From Levilactobacillus hammesii DSM 16381 (GTDB lineage Bacteria > Bacillota > Bacilli > Lactobacillales > Lactobacillaceae): DNA of 64,000 nucleotides. Made by a program: the position numbers and the translations under genes. The stretch lies in assembly GCF_001434395.1 (NCBI RefSeq), contig NZ_AZFS01000059.1, positions 158,541 to 222,540 on the forward strand, in the 5' to 3' direction. Below the pieces are notes generated by a model, which saw nothing but the letters and a program-made list of their open reading frames with translations, was not told where the DNA came from and made no database searches. This document shows, one piece after another, positions 26,833 to 35,375 of the stretch. Positions within the stretch are counted from its first letter, which is position 1. Each line of letters opens with the position of its first letter.

Positions 26833-26866
26833 TAAAAAGTGACTCCCTTTTCAGGCGTCACTTCAA
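26833..26866 (-). terminator. Terminator after the GntR/UTRA regulator gene
   Basis: Minus-strand AAGTGAC (complement of 26857-26863)/GTCACTT (complement of 26838-26844) with partial inner pairing, followed by TTTTATTTT. Confidence 0.7.
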
Positions 26867-26871
26867 ATAGC

Positions 26872-27597
26872 TTATTCTTCATCTAACGAAACAAAGGTGT
26901 TATAGTTCAAATACTGATAGTGTAACCGCATGTTGGAAACTTCAAACGGCGTCCCATCGTCCAGGAAGAAGACCCCTTCCATGATGCCCACGGGTTCCAC
27001 TGGCTTTAGATGCAACAGTTTCTGATCATCAGCGGTTGAGGGCTGGGTTCGGATGGACATGAAGGACTTCGTGACGACCTTCCCCTGTGATTCCAAATAA
27101 TTAAAGATTGAGTCCGCGACCGTCTTTTGGGACAGGTTCGGTGCAATCTTAATGGGAATATACCCCGTTTCAATCATGAAGGGTTTATCCTCGAATAGTC
27201 GCAAGCGTTTGATCTCGTAAACGAAATCACCCTCAGCCAGGAACAAATCCTGCTGAATTTCCTTGCTGGCTGGAATCACATCAAATTTGAGCAATCGAAT
27301 GCCCGGTGTGGTTCCCGCCGACTTCATACTGTCAGTAATTCCTAAATTTGAGCCTTCATATTGAAAAATTGATTGGTTTTTCATATATAATGGATTAATG
27401 AAGGTTCCTGATCCGCGCTTTTTAAAAATAATCCCCTGGTTCGCGAGCACACTAAGGGCCCGCTTGACTGAGCTGCGGCTAACCCCGTACGCTTCGCTCA
27501 GGCTTCGTTCATCTGGCAGCCGCTTATTGGGAAATTCATTTTGATGGATGCGTTGCTTTAAGTCCCGCATCACCTGTCGATAGACTAAATCTGCCAT
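26872..27597 (-). CDS. GntR-family regulator with UTRA domain (HutC type)
   Basis: 241 aa. N-terminal winged HTH (residues about 5-70: LPDERSLSEAYGVSRSSVKRALSVLANQGIIFKKRGSGTFI) and a C-terminal UTRA effector domain ending in DGTPFEVSNMRLHYQY. UTRA domains bind small ligands, often phosphosugars. It is immediately upstream of, and on the same strand as, phosphoketolase, so xfp may be a target, but no target site can be proven. It is divergent from the YbaK gene. Confidence 0.88.
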   Translation of the reverse strand: MADLVYRQVMRDLKQRIHQNEFPNKRLPDERSLSEAYGVSRSSVKRALSVLANQGIIFKKRGSGTFINPLYMKNQSIFQYEGSNLGITDSMKSAGTTPGIRLLKFDVIPASKEIQQDLFLAEGDFVYEIKRLRLFEDKPFMIETGYIPIKIAPNLSQKTVADSIFNYLESQGKVVTKSFMSIRTQPSTADDQKLLHLKPVEPVGIMEGVFFLDDGTPFEVSNMRLHYQYLNYNTFVSLDEE

Positions 27598-27749
27598 GAT
27601 ATCTCCTCATAACTCTTCAACTAGACTTCTACTGTGATAGAGTATAACAGGTTTTGGCGGCGGTGTCTGCTTTTATCAGGAAACAACCGTTCCATTTATT
27701 TTTAAAGTGCGGTCCAATTTACTATTTTTTGTGATGAAAGGTGAGTTAA

Positions 27750-28253
27750 ATGGCTAAGAAAAAGAAAGGCAAGCGGCTGCACAAAACGCTTGTCGAACAG
27801 ATTCTCGATAAAAATAAAGTTGCTTATAAGCAGTTTGAATTCGCAACTCATCTCCAGGGTGACGTTGCGCAAATGGACGTTGACCACGCGGATGTCGATG
27901 AACACCACATCTACAAAACGCTGGTGTTGAGCGGTCCCACGACTGGTCCCGTTGTGGGTGTTCTGCCAATTGATGAACATCTTAACGAAAAGAAACTGGC
28001 CAAGGCTTCCGGCAATAAAAAGGTGGACATGGTTCCCTTAAAGGACCTGGTCAAAACAACCGGCTATGAACACGGTGCGAACACACCGGTCGGTATTTGG
28101 GAAAAGAATCACTTCCCCATTTATTTTGACAATACGGCCAAGGAACAGGGCACCATTTTAGTTTCTTCCGGGCAAATCGGCCGTTCCGTGTCGTTGGACG
28201 CAACAGAGTTGGCAAATCTCGTCCACGGTACCTTCACCGATCTGTTGGAGTAA
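27750..28253 (+). CDS. ybaK: YbaK/EbsC-family aminoacyl-tRNA deacylase
   Basis: 167 aa. Compact YbaK fold: lysine-rich start MAKKKKGKRLHKT, then VLSGPTTGPVVGVLPIDEHLNEKKLAKASGNKKVDM, with the catalytic-loop Lys region, and GYEHGANTPVG. Family members hydrolyse mischarged Cys-tRNA(Pro). It is followed 3 nt later by a membrane protein gene, so the two are co-transcribed. Confidence 0.88.
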   Translation: MAKKKKGKRLHKTLVEQILDKNKVAYKQFEFATHLQGDVAQMDVDHADVDEHHIYKTLVLSGPTTGPVVGVLPIDEHLNEKKLAKASGNKKVDMVPLKDLVKTTGYEHGANTPVGIWEKNHFPIYFDNTAKEQGTILVSSGQIGRSVSLDATELANLVHGTFTDLLE

Positions 28254-28256
28254 CGA

Positions 28257-29060
28257 ATGAATACTAACCTTGGCCTGATCCTCAAAAATCTTGGCCTCGT
28301 GGGCTTAGATCTCCTAGTTATTCCGTTTATTTTTGTCGCGTTGCTGACCTATCTCAATCGGGATACTAAGAAATTTCTAGCAAATGGTCTCGGCGTCAAC
28401 AGTGAACTTTACTTAGGATTCATTGGCATCTTTCTTCACGAGCTCAGCCATCTTCTAATGGCCGTTCTTTTCGGCCACCGTATTGATCAGGTTCGGTTGT
28501 TAAAACGACCCCATCCCCACCAATTGGGCGCGGATGGCAATCCCGACTTAGCCTTAGGTTACGTCAACCACACGTGGAATCGGCGTAACTGGTACCAAAC
28601 GACGGGGAATTTATTTATTGGGATTGCCCCCATCTTCGGGTGTGCCTTAGTCCTGTTGGGACTAACAGCACTGCTGATTCCCAGTCTGTTCAGCGGTATG
28701 CTCACGTTAGTGGCGGATCCCTTCAACCTCGACTGGAACGGTTTTGTTGCGGCCCTGGGCGGCGATAATCACCCGTTCGTACGTTGGCTAATCATGATCC
28801 TACTGTCGCTAAACATTAGCATTGGGGGCTTTGACCTGAGTGCAGCTGATTTTGCCAATTCCAGAATTGGGCTGATTGGTTTCGTCACTGTCATCGTCGT
28901 GGTGACGGTTTTTCTAACAATGGGAAATATCGCGACGGGCTATCTCCGCGTGATTACAACCGCCGTCATCCTCTTAGCCTTAATTTTAGGCTATGCCTTA
29001 CTGGTTTCACTACTAACCAATCTCGTCGTTCGCTTGGCTTTTCAAATTAAAGTCCATTAA
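28257..29060 (+). CDS. Membrane protein with HELSH motif, possible zinc metalloprotease
   Basis: 267 aa, about six TMs. An HExxH motif (FLHELSHLLMAVLFGH, residues about 60-75) sits at the start of a membrane segment, as in M50 site-2 proteases. I do not see the second M50 motif (NxxPxxxLDG), though SLNISIGGFDLSAADF at about 183-198 occupies a similar position and its Asp could be a metal ligand. It is therefore called M50-like with caution; it could be a non-proteolytic relative. Coupled to ybaK. Confidence 0.55.
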   Translation: MNTNLGLILKNLGLVGLDLLVIPFIFVALLTYLNRDTKKFLANGLGVNSELYLGFIGIFLHELSHLLMAVLFGHRIDQVRLLKRPHPHQLGADGNPDLALGYVNHTWNRRNWYQTTGNLFIGIAPIFGCALVLLGLTALLIPSLFSGMLTLVADPFNLDWNGFVAALGGDNHPFVRWLIMILLSLNISIGGFDLSAADFANSRIGLIGFVTVIVVVTVFLTMGNIATGYLRVITTAVILLALILGYALLVSLLTNLVVRLAFQIKVH

Positions 29061-29065
29061 TTAAA

Positions 29066-29101
29066 GGCGTCGTGAGCCCAATCAGGCTCACGACGCCTTT
29101 G
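29066..29101 (+). terminator. Strong terminator after the HELSH membrane protein gene
   Basis: AAAGGCGTCGTGAGCC/GGCTCACGACGCCTTT, perfect 16-bp stem, 6-nt loop, A-rich left flank. Confidence 0.85.
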
Positions 29102-29265
29102 TGTTAATCAAAATATTTATTTTAAAGCCGCCACCACTCAGTGTGTCAAGCCAACTCGCACTATCGAAATATTGATACGAACATTTGTTCTGTATTTCTG
29201 ACGATCGACCTGCTATACTACGATTACTGTCACCGTTACTTAGCCAACCTTGCCGGAGGAATGCC

Positions 29266-29499
29266 ATGAAAATGACCCCATTCACTCACCTTCACGCCCA
29301 TCCAGAATTCTTGCTTAAGCGTGTTATCCAGACCAATCATCCCTTGGAAGTCGCTATCTCTGATCAGCAAAGTGTTGTGGTTCTGAGTAAGCAACGTTAT
29401 GAACAACTACTCGAATTAAACTATCTGTGGGCGGCTGGTTCCTTGCCGCAGGCCCTTCAGCAGGCCCAACTGACGGCTTCCAACACGCCACAAACTTAG
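29266..29499 (+). CDS. Orphan Phd/YefM-like antitoxin
   Basis: 77 aa from the ATG at 29266, preceded by GGAGG; the frame upstream of it is not coding. It fits the Phd/YefM fold: N-terminal DNA-binding half (HAHPEFLLKRVIQTNHPLEVAISD) and the hallmark VVVLSKQRYEQLLELNYL. Such proteins bind DNA as dimers and neutralise a toxin encoded next to them. Here no RelE/YoeB/Doc-type gene follows: the next gene is convergent and overlaps by 4 bp. It is either an orphan antitoxin or a plain regulator. Confidence 0.7.
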   Translation: MKMTPFTHLHAHPEFLLKRVIQTNHPLEVAISDQQSVVVLSKQRYEQLLELNYLWAAGSLPQALQQAQLTASNTPQT

Positions 29500-30302
29500 T
29501 TCAAATGATAGTGATCCCCATACATCTGCCAGCGCAACGGCCGTTTTAGTTGATAATTCCCTGCCTTAATCAGTGCTCGCTGTGTCTCTAGCCGTGAGAG
29601 ATCTTTATGGGCAGCCTCCGCCTTCATAACGGGCGTTCGCGCCTTTAAAAAGGCCTTCAGGTACTCTGCTTGGTTACCACCCTGACGCGGCGCACGCGCC
29701 AATTTTAGCGCGTGCCGCCGAATGCCCCCAAAGCTGCTGGCATCATTTCCCGGGCCATGTACCACGATGGCATCATAGTAAATGTACTGTCCCAAAGGAC
29801 TGAGACCATCCTTCTTGGCCGCTTTCAGAACTGGCTGCATGTACTGGTCATTCAAAATTTGATCTTCCGCTCGAACCAGCTGGCGCGTCTTAGCAGCACG
29901 GCGCCAAGCCCTAACAAATTGTGGACCTAATCCCCGATGAGAGGCTGTGCCTTCAACCCGCTTTAGGGCGGGTAAATAGCGTCTCAACCCATTGTGATGG
30001 GGTTTCAAGCGCACGTAGTGTTGGATAACTTGCCGTAGATCACCATTACCCGAAGTAAAACCAATAATGCCGGCGGTATAGCCACGACCATCCCCAATAT
30101 CTTGAATATAGCCGTATTGTTGGCGATAATTTGTGGTCGAATTCTCAGCACTCGCCACTAATGAAAAGGTTGTCGCTCGCAACTGTCCCGTCTTAATCGT
30201 CTGTTGTGAACGGTAACCTGGCGCCACTGATCGTAAAGAACACCCCGCTAAAGTTAGTAAAACAACCCCTGTTAAAATCCAGCACAATCTTTTCCACATC
30301 AT
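29496..30302 (-). CDS. csn: Chitosanase, glycoside hydrolase family 46, lipoprotein
   Basis: 268 aa. Lipoprotein signal peptide with lipobox TLAGC (Cys20). GH46 hallmarks: VASAENSTTNYRQQYGYIQDIGDGRGYTAGIIGFTSGNGD (residues about 49-88), containing the catalytic acid Glu in SAEN and the catalytic Asp in GDGRGYT; later DAIVVHGPGNDASSFGGIRRHA. It hydrolyses beta-1,4 bonds in partly deacetylated chitosan outside the cell. Length matches the family plus the lipidation signal. Single gene convergent with the antitoxin-like gene. Confidence 0.88.
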   Translation of the reverse strand: MMWKRLCWILTGVVLLTLAGCSLRSVAPGYRSQQTIKTGQLRATTFSLVASAENSTTNYRQQYGYIQDIGDGRGYTAGIIGFTSGNGDLRQVIQHYVRLKPHHNGLRRYLPALKRVEGTASHRGLGPQFVRAWRRAAKTRQLVRAEDQILNDQYMQPVLKAAKKDGLSPLGQYIYYDAIVVHGPGNDASSFGGIRRHALKLARAPRQGGNQAEYLKAFLKARTPVMKAEAAHKDLSRLETQRALIKAGNYQLKRPLRWQMYGDHYHLN

Positions 30303-30454
30303 GTAAGTCCCCTGAACGTTTTTTTAGGATACCACCGGTTAGCTTGTCCACTCTCTATACCCCAGGCACCCTCTTTTAATTCAGCATACCAGTAACCCCC
30401 GCGAGAAACCACCGTTGTCTGATCCCCATCATGATAACCCACCGGATCACCACC

Positions 30455-30491
30455 TAAAAACGGGGCGTTCGCCCATCAGCCAACACCCCGT
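30455..30491 (-). terminator. Terminator after the MFS transporter gene
   Basis: Minus-strand ACGGGGTGTT/AACGCCCCGT hairpin followed by TTTTTA. Confidence 0.75.
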
Positions 30492-30498
30492 GATCTCT

Positions 30499-31905
30499 TT
30501 ATTTATCTGTTTTTTGATAATGGAACACAATCGCATACAACCCAAAGTTTAGAATGCTTAACGTTAAAATCAAGCCAAACGCTAACTGACTTCCCAGAGC
30601 CGTTTCTCGTGCATAGGACATCCCGCTCACTTTAACTGAAGACATCAATGCCGCCAGGATCGTCGTTCCCACCGAACCGGCGAACTGTTGCCCCGTATTG
30701 TAGATGGCATTGGCATCCGCACGTTGACTAAAATCAACTTCCTTCAGCCCATTGGTCATGGTATTTCCAAAGGCCATCGAACGACCAATACTGAAGATAA
30801 CGTAGAGCACCGCGATAATCACCACACTGAGTCGTTGTCCCATCAGCGTAAAGCCGGCCGCCGCGACCAGGAACAGGCTGCTTCCCAGTAAGATGGGGAG
30901 CCGCGCACCGTGTTCATCCAACAAATGGCCGAACCACGGTTGTAAGATTGCCGTTACCAGGCTTCCTGGCAGCAACATCAGTCCCCCGAATAGGGAGCTC
31001 GCGCCAACTACGATCTGCGCATAGTTGGGCAAGGCAAAGTTAATCCCAATATTACAAAATTGCAGAATCACATAAGCGATAAAACTAAAGGTAAAGACGG
31101 GATTACGGAAAATTTCCAATTTTAATAATTGACGGTCACTGTGCTTAGCTACCAGAATGTACCCCGTCATCATGACGATCGCTAATAACAGACCACCGAG
31201 GAATTGCCAGCTCAGCCACCCCGCTGCGGTCAGACTGTTAAGCCCCATGGTGAAACTGACAAAAGCCACCGCTAACAGACTAAACTGCAGCCAAACGAAA
31301 TGGACCTTTTTTACCGGCGAGAACTGTTTAATGGCTCCCACACCCAGTAGTAGAATCAGTGCCTCCACTGGTAGTGTTGACCAGAAGATCAACCGCCAGT
31401 TTCCTAGCGAAGCCATGATCCCCCCAAAGGTAGGCCCACTAGCTGGGGCAATCATCAGGATCAGCCCGGATAATCCCATATAAAAGCCGAGACGAGAACG
31501 GGGAACACTTTCCAAAACCACATTGAACATCAGGGGAATAGCAATTCCCGCACACCCCGCCTGAATTAAGCGTCCCAGCAATAGGATCGGAAAATTGGGT
31601 GCGAGCGCACAAATTAGATCGCCTAAAATGAAGAGGGTAGCCCCTGCTATAAATAATTGCCGATTCTTAAATCGCTGCTTTAAAAAGGCTGACGTAATCA
31701 TCAATAAGGCCACCATTAACAGGTAGCCTGTTGTAATCCACTGAACGGTACTCAACGAAACATGCATCGTTCGCATTAAGGTTGGGAAGGTTACGTTCAT
31801 GGAAGTTTCTACCAAAATCCCCAGGAAGGCCATAATTGCGACGGCAAAAATCGCAATTAAGTTCTGTTTTGAAATTTTGTCTGGGTCATTTTGCACTTGC
31901 GTCAT
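30499..31905 (-). CDS. MFS transporter, DHA2 family (multidrug efflux type)
   Basis: 468 aa, 12-14 TMs. N-terminal AFLGILVETSMNVTFPTLMRTMHVSLSTVQWITTGYLLM is the DHA2/EmrB pattern (D/E in TM1, motif D1), and GRLIQAGCAGIAIPLMFNVV plus GFYMGLSGLILMIAPASGPTFGG is motif C of drug:H+ antiporters. It exports amphiphilic compounds using the proton gradient; the substrate is unknown. RBS GTGAGA is modest. Alone on the minus strand. Confidence 0.87.
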   Translation of the reverse strand: MTQVQNDPDKISKQNLIAIFAVAIMAFLGILVETSMNVTFPTLMRTMHVSLSTVQWITTGYLLMVALLMITSAFLKQRFKNRQLFIAGATLFILGDLICALAPNFPILLLGRLIQAGCAGIAIPLMFNVVLESVPRSRLGFYMGLSGLILMIAPASGPTFGGIMASLGNWRLIFWSTLPVEALILLLGVGAIKQFSPVKKVHFVWLQFSLLAVAFVSFTMGLNSLTAAGWLSWQFLGGLLLAIVMMTGYILVAKHSDRQLLKLEIFRNPVFTFSFIAYVILQFCNIGINFALPNYAQIVVGASSLFGGLMLLPGSLVTAILQPWFGHLLDEHGARLPILLGSSLFLVAAAGFTLMGQRLSVVIIAVLYVIFSIGRSMAFGNTMTNGLKEVDFSQRADANAIYNTGQQFAGSVGTTILAALMSSVKVSGMSYARETALGSQLAFGLILTLSILNFGLYAIVFHYQKTDK

Positions 31906-32077
31906 TTGAACATCTCACTTTCTTACGATAACTCGTTACCTTCTATCATACGCACCTTTACAAAAATTTTCATGGGAAAGTTGCCATTAAATCGGTTGCA
32001 GAAAGCCTTTTATTCCGGGCTTTTTTCAAAAATATGAAATAATTTATGATGAAAGCCATTACATCAAGTTTTGACCC

Positions 32078-32106
32078 TTGACTTTGTTTTCAGAAAATCA
32101 TACGAT
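32078..32106 (+). promoter_or_regulatory. Promoter of the 57-aa secreted peptide gene
   Basis: TTGACT (32078-32083), 17-nt spacer, TACGAT (32101-32106). The -10 abuts the palindrome at 32106-32119. Confidence 0.65.
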
Positions 32107-32119
32107 GTTCACGTGAACA
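32106..32119. promoter_or_regulatory. Perfect palindromic operator TGTTCACGTGAACA
   Basis: A perfect 14-bp palindrome directly after the -10 element, where a repressor would block initiation. The same core (TGTTMACGTG) recurs near the uronate genes at 38572, 38707, 43157, 45245 and 62126. Confidence 0.65.
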
Positions 32120-32157
32120 AATGAGAAGAGAAGAAAGAAAAAAGGGGTATTTATATA

Positions 32158-32331
32158 ATGCGTGTATTTAATCGAGTTTTAGTTGTTGTTGCTGCTGTTG
32201 CTGTTTTAGGTTCTGGTGTCTTTGCTACCCAAGCCGTCGCATCTACGACTAACGACAATGCAGCGACCCAACAATCATTATCACAGGCTTACGCCCAACT
32301 AGTTCAAAAGCAAACTGAACCTCTTAAGTAG
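32158..32331 (+). CDS. Small secreted protein (57 aa)
   Basis: 57 codons with AAAGGGG about 9 nt upstream. The N-terminus MRVFNRVLVVVAAVAVLGSGVFA is a clear Sec signal peptide, with cleavage likely after TQA or AVA, leaving about 30 mature residues (NDNAATQQSLSQAYAQ... ending TEPLK) with no Cys. Own promoter, operator palindrome and strong terminator make it a convincing gene. I recognise no family. It could be a signal or a cell-wall-associated peptide. Confidence 0.75.
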   Translation: MRVFNRVLVVVAAVAVLGSGVFATQAVASTTNDNAATQQSLSQAYAQLVQKQTEPLK

Positions 32332-32343
32332 GTCAGACAAGAC

Positions 32344-32378
32344 GAAAGCTCTCCCAAATCTGGGAGAGCTTTTTTTCG
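32344..32378 (+). terminator. Terminator after the small secreted protein gene
   Basis: AAAGCTCTCCC/GGGAGAGCTTT, perfect 11-bp stem, 6-nt loop, T7 run. The extended arms GACGAAAG and CTTTTTTTCGTC also pair. Confidence 0.9.
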
Positions 32379-32388
32379 TCCTTCAAAG

Positions 32389-33639
32389 TTAGTCGATAAC
32401 CGCGGCCCCAACCTCAGACTGCGTCATAAACTCCTTCATCCGTGAAATCATATCATGAATGACCACCCGACCCACTTGAACTTCTTCGGTCGTACCAATC
32501 ATGTTAAAGCCCAGGCTCAGCTGACCCTTAAACGTGCTGCAAGCCACCTGGAACATCGGTGCGTAACGGAAAGACCCCGTCATTAAGCAATTCGTCACCG
32601 TGTTTTCGGCAAAGGTCAGCCGCGTATCGTCAATGATACCAAAGTTAGTGAAGGCAATGGCCCGGACGTGGTAGTTGGCTTCCACGATTTCTTGAAGTTT
32701 TTTAATGGGTTCCGTTTGGTACTGTGCCATCAAAGAACGAACTGAATCCAAGAACTGGTCGCTGTCCTTTAAACGTTGCATTTCAACGTGCATCTTCTGC
32801 ACGGAAACGGAAACGGCTTCATCCTGGGGTGAATGAATGGCCGGATTAAACCGGGCCGTGTGATTAGCAATCCGCAATGCCGCGGGCTCTTCATCAATCT
32901 TTTGCCGCATATCCGTCGGGCACGGAATCGCCAATTCATCGCCACCCCGATCAAAAGCCTGGACCGCCTTACCAAAGGTGGTCAGCAAGACATCATTAAC
33001 CGTCACGCCCTGGGCATGTGTCGCATTAATCAGGCTACGCGTGAGATCCGGCGTCAACCGCCACCCACTAACCGTAGGACGGGCCGTATCCGCCGTTGCG
33101 TTCGTCAACTGTGGCAATGCCAACGGCTTCGCTGGATGATCCACGTCCCCGCGCTTGGCAGAGGCTGGATGCTGCTTCAGTAATGCTTTCAGCCAGTCCA
33201 GATTGACCACATTTGTCACCCCTGCAATAGCAGCGGCCCCCTGACTGTAGCATTTACTTAACAGGTAGAGATATTGCTTAAACCCACTGCCGTCAGTCAG
33301 AATATGACTCATGGTGATGGTCAACCGACTCCCGTTACCGGCCGGTTGCAACACGAACCGGACCTGGGCATCCTTTTCCCAGTCCGGCGTGGCATCTAGC
33401 TGCGCATCGACGGGCACAACTGTTACCACCTCTCGGCCATCCTTAACCGCTGGTTGCCAGCTATTGTCACTCATCTCGTAGCGACAGAAGAGTTCGGGAA
33501 CTACCTTCGCCGTTAAATTAATGGCCTTCACTAATCGGTCCTGGTCCAGCGGATCGCTAAAGGTCAGCTGACAACGGATAACGGGATAGAGTTGGTCAAA
33601 CCCAATGGTATGCAAAATATTCAACGGATTTTCATTCAT
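32389..33639 (-). CDS. Condensation-like acyltransferase (HxxxDG motif)
   Basis: 416 aa. Contains MSHILTDGSGFKQYL near residue 132-146, matching the HHxxxDG active-site motif of the CoA-dependent acyltransferase fold (nonribosomal condensation domains, PapA, alcohol acetyltransferases), here with Ser for the first His; the N-terminal GFDQLYPVIRCQLTF and a C-terminal lobe with AFTNFGIID and FNMIGTTEEVQVGRVV fit the two-lobe fold. It is not part of an NRPS, standing alone with no carrier protein. Probably esterifies or amidates a small acceptor or lipid; the substrate is unknown. Confidence 0.65.
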   Translation of the reverse strand: MNENPLNILHTIGFDQLYPVIRCQLTFSDPLDQDRLVKAINLTAKVVPELFCRYEMSDNSWQPAVKDGREVVTVVPVDAQLDATPDWEKDAQVRFVLQPAGNGSRLTITMSHILTDGSGFKQYLYLLSKCYSQGAAAIAGVTNVVNLDWLKALLKQHPASAKRGDVDHPAKPLALPQLTNATADTARPTVSGWRLTPDLTRSLINATHAQGVTVNDVLLTTFGKAVQAFDRGGDELAIPCPTDMRQKIDEEPAALRIANHTARFNPAIHSPQDEAVSVSVQKMHVEMQRLKDSDQFLDSVRSLMAQYQTEPIKKLQEIVEANYHVRAIAFTNFGIIDDTRLTFAENTVTNCLMTGSFRYAPMFQVACSTFKGQLSLGFNMIGTTEEVQVGRVVIHDMISRMKEFMTQSEVGAAVID

Positions 33640-33808
33640 AAGTATCTTATTCCCCTTTCACGAAAACGGATTCACAGTTTAATTTTAGGCATTCCTGACG
33701 CGGACGACAAGTGATTTCTCCAACCTCGAGTGGCCCTCATCAAGTGACAGCCTCATGATTGCTGACCAGCACCTTAAGCCATCCCACCTAAAATTCTCAT
33801 GGTAAACA

Positions 33809-33853
33809 AAAAGCCGCGCAGGACTCCCATACGGAAGTTCATGCGCGGCTTTT
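33809..33853 (-). terminator. Terminator of the GPH1-uxaE-uxaC operon
   Basis: AAAAGCCGCGCA/TGCGCGGCTTTT, perfect 12-bp stem around a 21-nt loop, T-run on the minus strand. Confidence 0.85.
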
Positions 33854-33863
33854 CTCGTTCGTC

Positions 33864-35327
33864 CTAGTTCTTAACCGTCAGCTTGCCGAAAATTTCGTCA
33901 GGCGTCTTGTCTGGGAAGAACTTGAAGAAGTTGTAAGCATTGTTGTAGCAAATGTTTTGAACAACCTTCCCCAACATTTCTTCATCGTCAGGTACTCGGC
34001 CTTGTTCTGCTAAGTTACCGTAGAAGTTGCAAAGTACACGACGGAAGTATTCATGACGTGGGTATGACAGGAAGCTCCGTGAGTCAGTCAGCATCCCAAC
34101 GAAGTTAGGCAACAGACTTTCTTCGGCGAAGACCCGCAACTGTTCGTTCATCCCTTCGGCAGTATCATTGAACCACCAGCCGGCACCGAGTTGTAAGCGT
34201 TGCTTGCCGCCTTCTTGGAAGGCACCCATCATCGTTGCTAATTGCATCCAGTCATTGTCATTCAAAGAGTAGAAGATCGTCTTTGGAATGTCATGAGTGA
34301 TCTGCATCTTAGTGTATAATTTGGCAATTTGGTCAGCAATATCAGGTTGTGTCCCAACGGCATCATAACCGGTATCAGGCCCTAATTTGTCGAACATTGG
34401 CCGATTAAGGTCACGGATAGAGTTGATATGGAATTGCATCGTCCAATCAAATTCCTTGTTCAACTTCATTAAGTTCTCCAGTAAGGCAGTTAAGTATTGG
34501 TCAACTTCCTTAGCTGACAATTCTTCGTTGTTGACACCCTTATCAAAGATCGCGTTCAGCTCGCTGTCTGAAGCTTCGATGAAGTGATAAGTTAACAGAG
34601 AATGGTCAGATAGACGGCCGCCCATTTCATTAAAGAATTCAAACCGTTGCTTAACCGCATCGATCATCGTCTTGAATGAAGTGATCTTGACACCAGAGAT
34701 GTCGCTCAATTCCTTCAGGTAGTCAGCGAAACCATCACGATCAACTTGGATCAACTTGTCAGGACGCATAGCTGGTAAGGTCCGGAAGCCGTTTTCAGCT
34801 TCAGTTTCCTTCAACAGTTTGTGGTAGTGCAAGTCAGAAGCAGGGTCGTCAGTCGTGCAGACCGCCTTAACATTAGAGTTCTTGATCAAGTTACGAGGCT
34901 TGAAGGCATCCGTTTGGAGTTCAGCATTTGCTTTCTTCCAAATGTCTGGTGCGGTCTTGCGGCTCAATACTTCATCAATGTGGAAGAAACGCTTGAGTTC
35001 CAAGTGGGTCCATTCGTAGAGTGGGTTCCCCAAGGCACTTTCGATCGTTTCAGCCCAGGCCAAGAATTTCTGATATTCGTCGCCGTCACCGGTGATTAAT
35101 TCTTCAGGCACCCCATTGGTCCGTTCTTGACGCCACTTGTAGTGGTCACCGTAAACGCCTTCGTTTAACCAAATCCGCGTAATGTTAGGGTAGTTCTTGT
35201 TTTCATAGATTTCCTTTGGGTTCAAGTGACAATGGAAGTCAATGATTGGCATACCCTTGGCATAGTCGTTGAAAAGTTTCTTGGCCATGTCGTTGCCGAG
35301 TAAGAAATTGTCGTCCAATAAAGCCAT
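33864..35327 (-). CDS. uxaC: Glucuronate isomerase (uronate isomerase), first copy
   Basis: 487 aa. Converts D-glucuronate to D-fructuronate and D-galacturonate to D-tagaturonate. Amidohydrolase-fold signature [22 protein letters not shown] near the N-terminus (metal-binding HxH) and the C-terminal [25 protein letters not shown]. Full family length. Last gene of an operon with a GPH transporter and tagaturonate epimerase. A second, closely similar copy lies at 48355. RBS AGGAGG. Confidence 0.95.
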   Translation of the reverse strand: MALLDDNFLLGNDMAKKLFNDYAKGMPIIDFHCHLNPKEIYENKNYPNITRIWLNEGVYGDHYKWRQERTNGVPEELITGDGDEYQKFLAWAETIESALGNPLYEWTHLELKRFFHIDEVLSRKTAPDIWKKANAELQTDAFKPRNLIKNSNVKAVCTTDDPASDLHYHKLLKETEAENGFRTLPAMRPDKLIQVDRDGFADYLKELSDISGVKITSFKTMIDAVKQRFEFFNEMGGRLSDHSLLTYHFIEASDSELNAIFDKGVNNEELSAKEVDQYLTALLENLMKLNKEFDWTMQFHINSIRDLNRPMFDKLGPDTGYDAVGTQPDIADQIAKLYTKMQITHDIPKTIFYSLNDNDWMQLATMMGAFQEGGKQRLQLGAGWWFNDTAEGMNEQLRVFAEESLLPNFVGMLTDSRSFLSYPRHEYFRRVLCNFYGNLAEQGRVPDDEEMLGKVVQNICYNNAYNFFKFFPDKTPDEIFGKLTVKN

Positions 35328-35375
35328 CAGGATATTCCTCCTTATAGAGTTGAACTAATTAGCCGTTAACTAAGA

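Noticed and set aside
28257-29060. Firm assignment as a site-2 protease
   Set aside because: Only HExxH is clear; the second M50 metal-ligand motif is not canonical, so the call was kept cautious.
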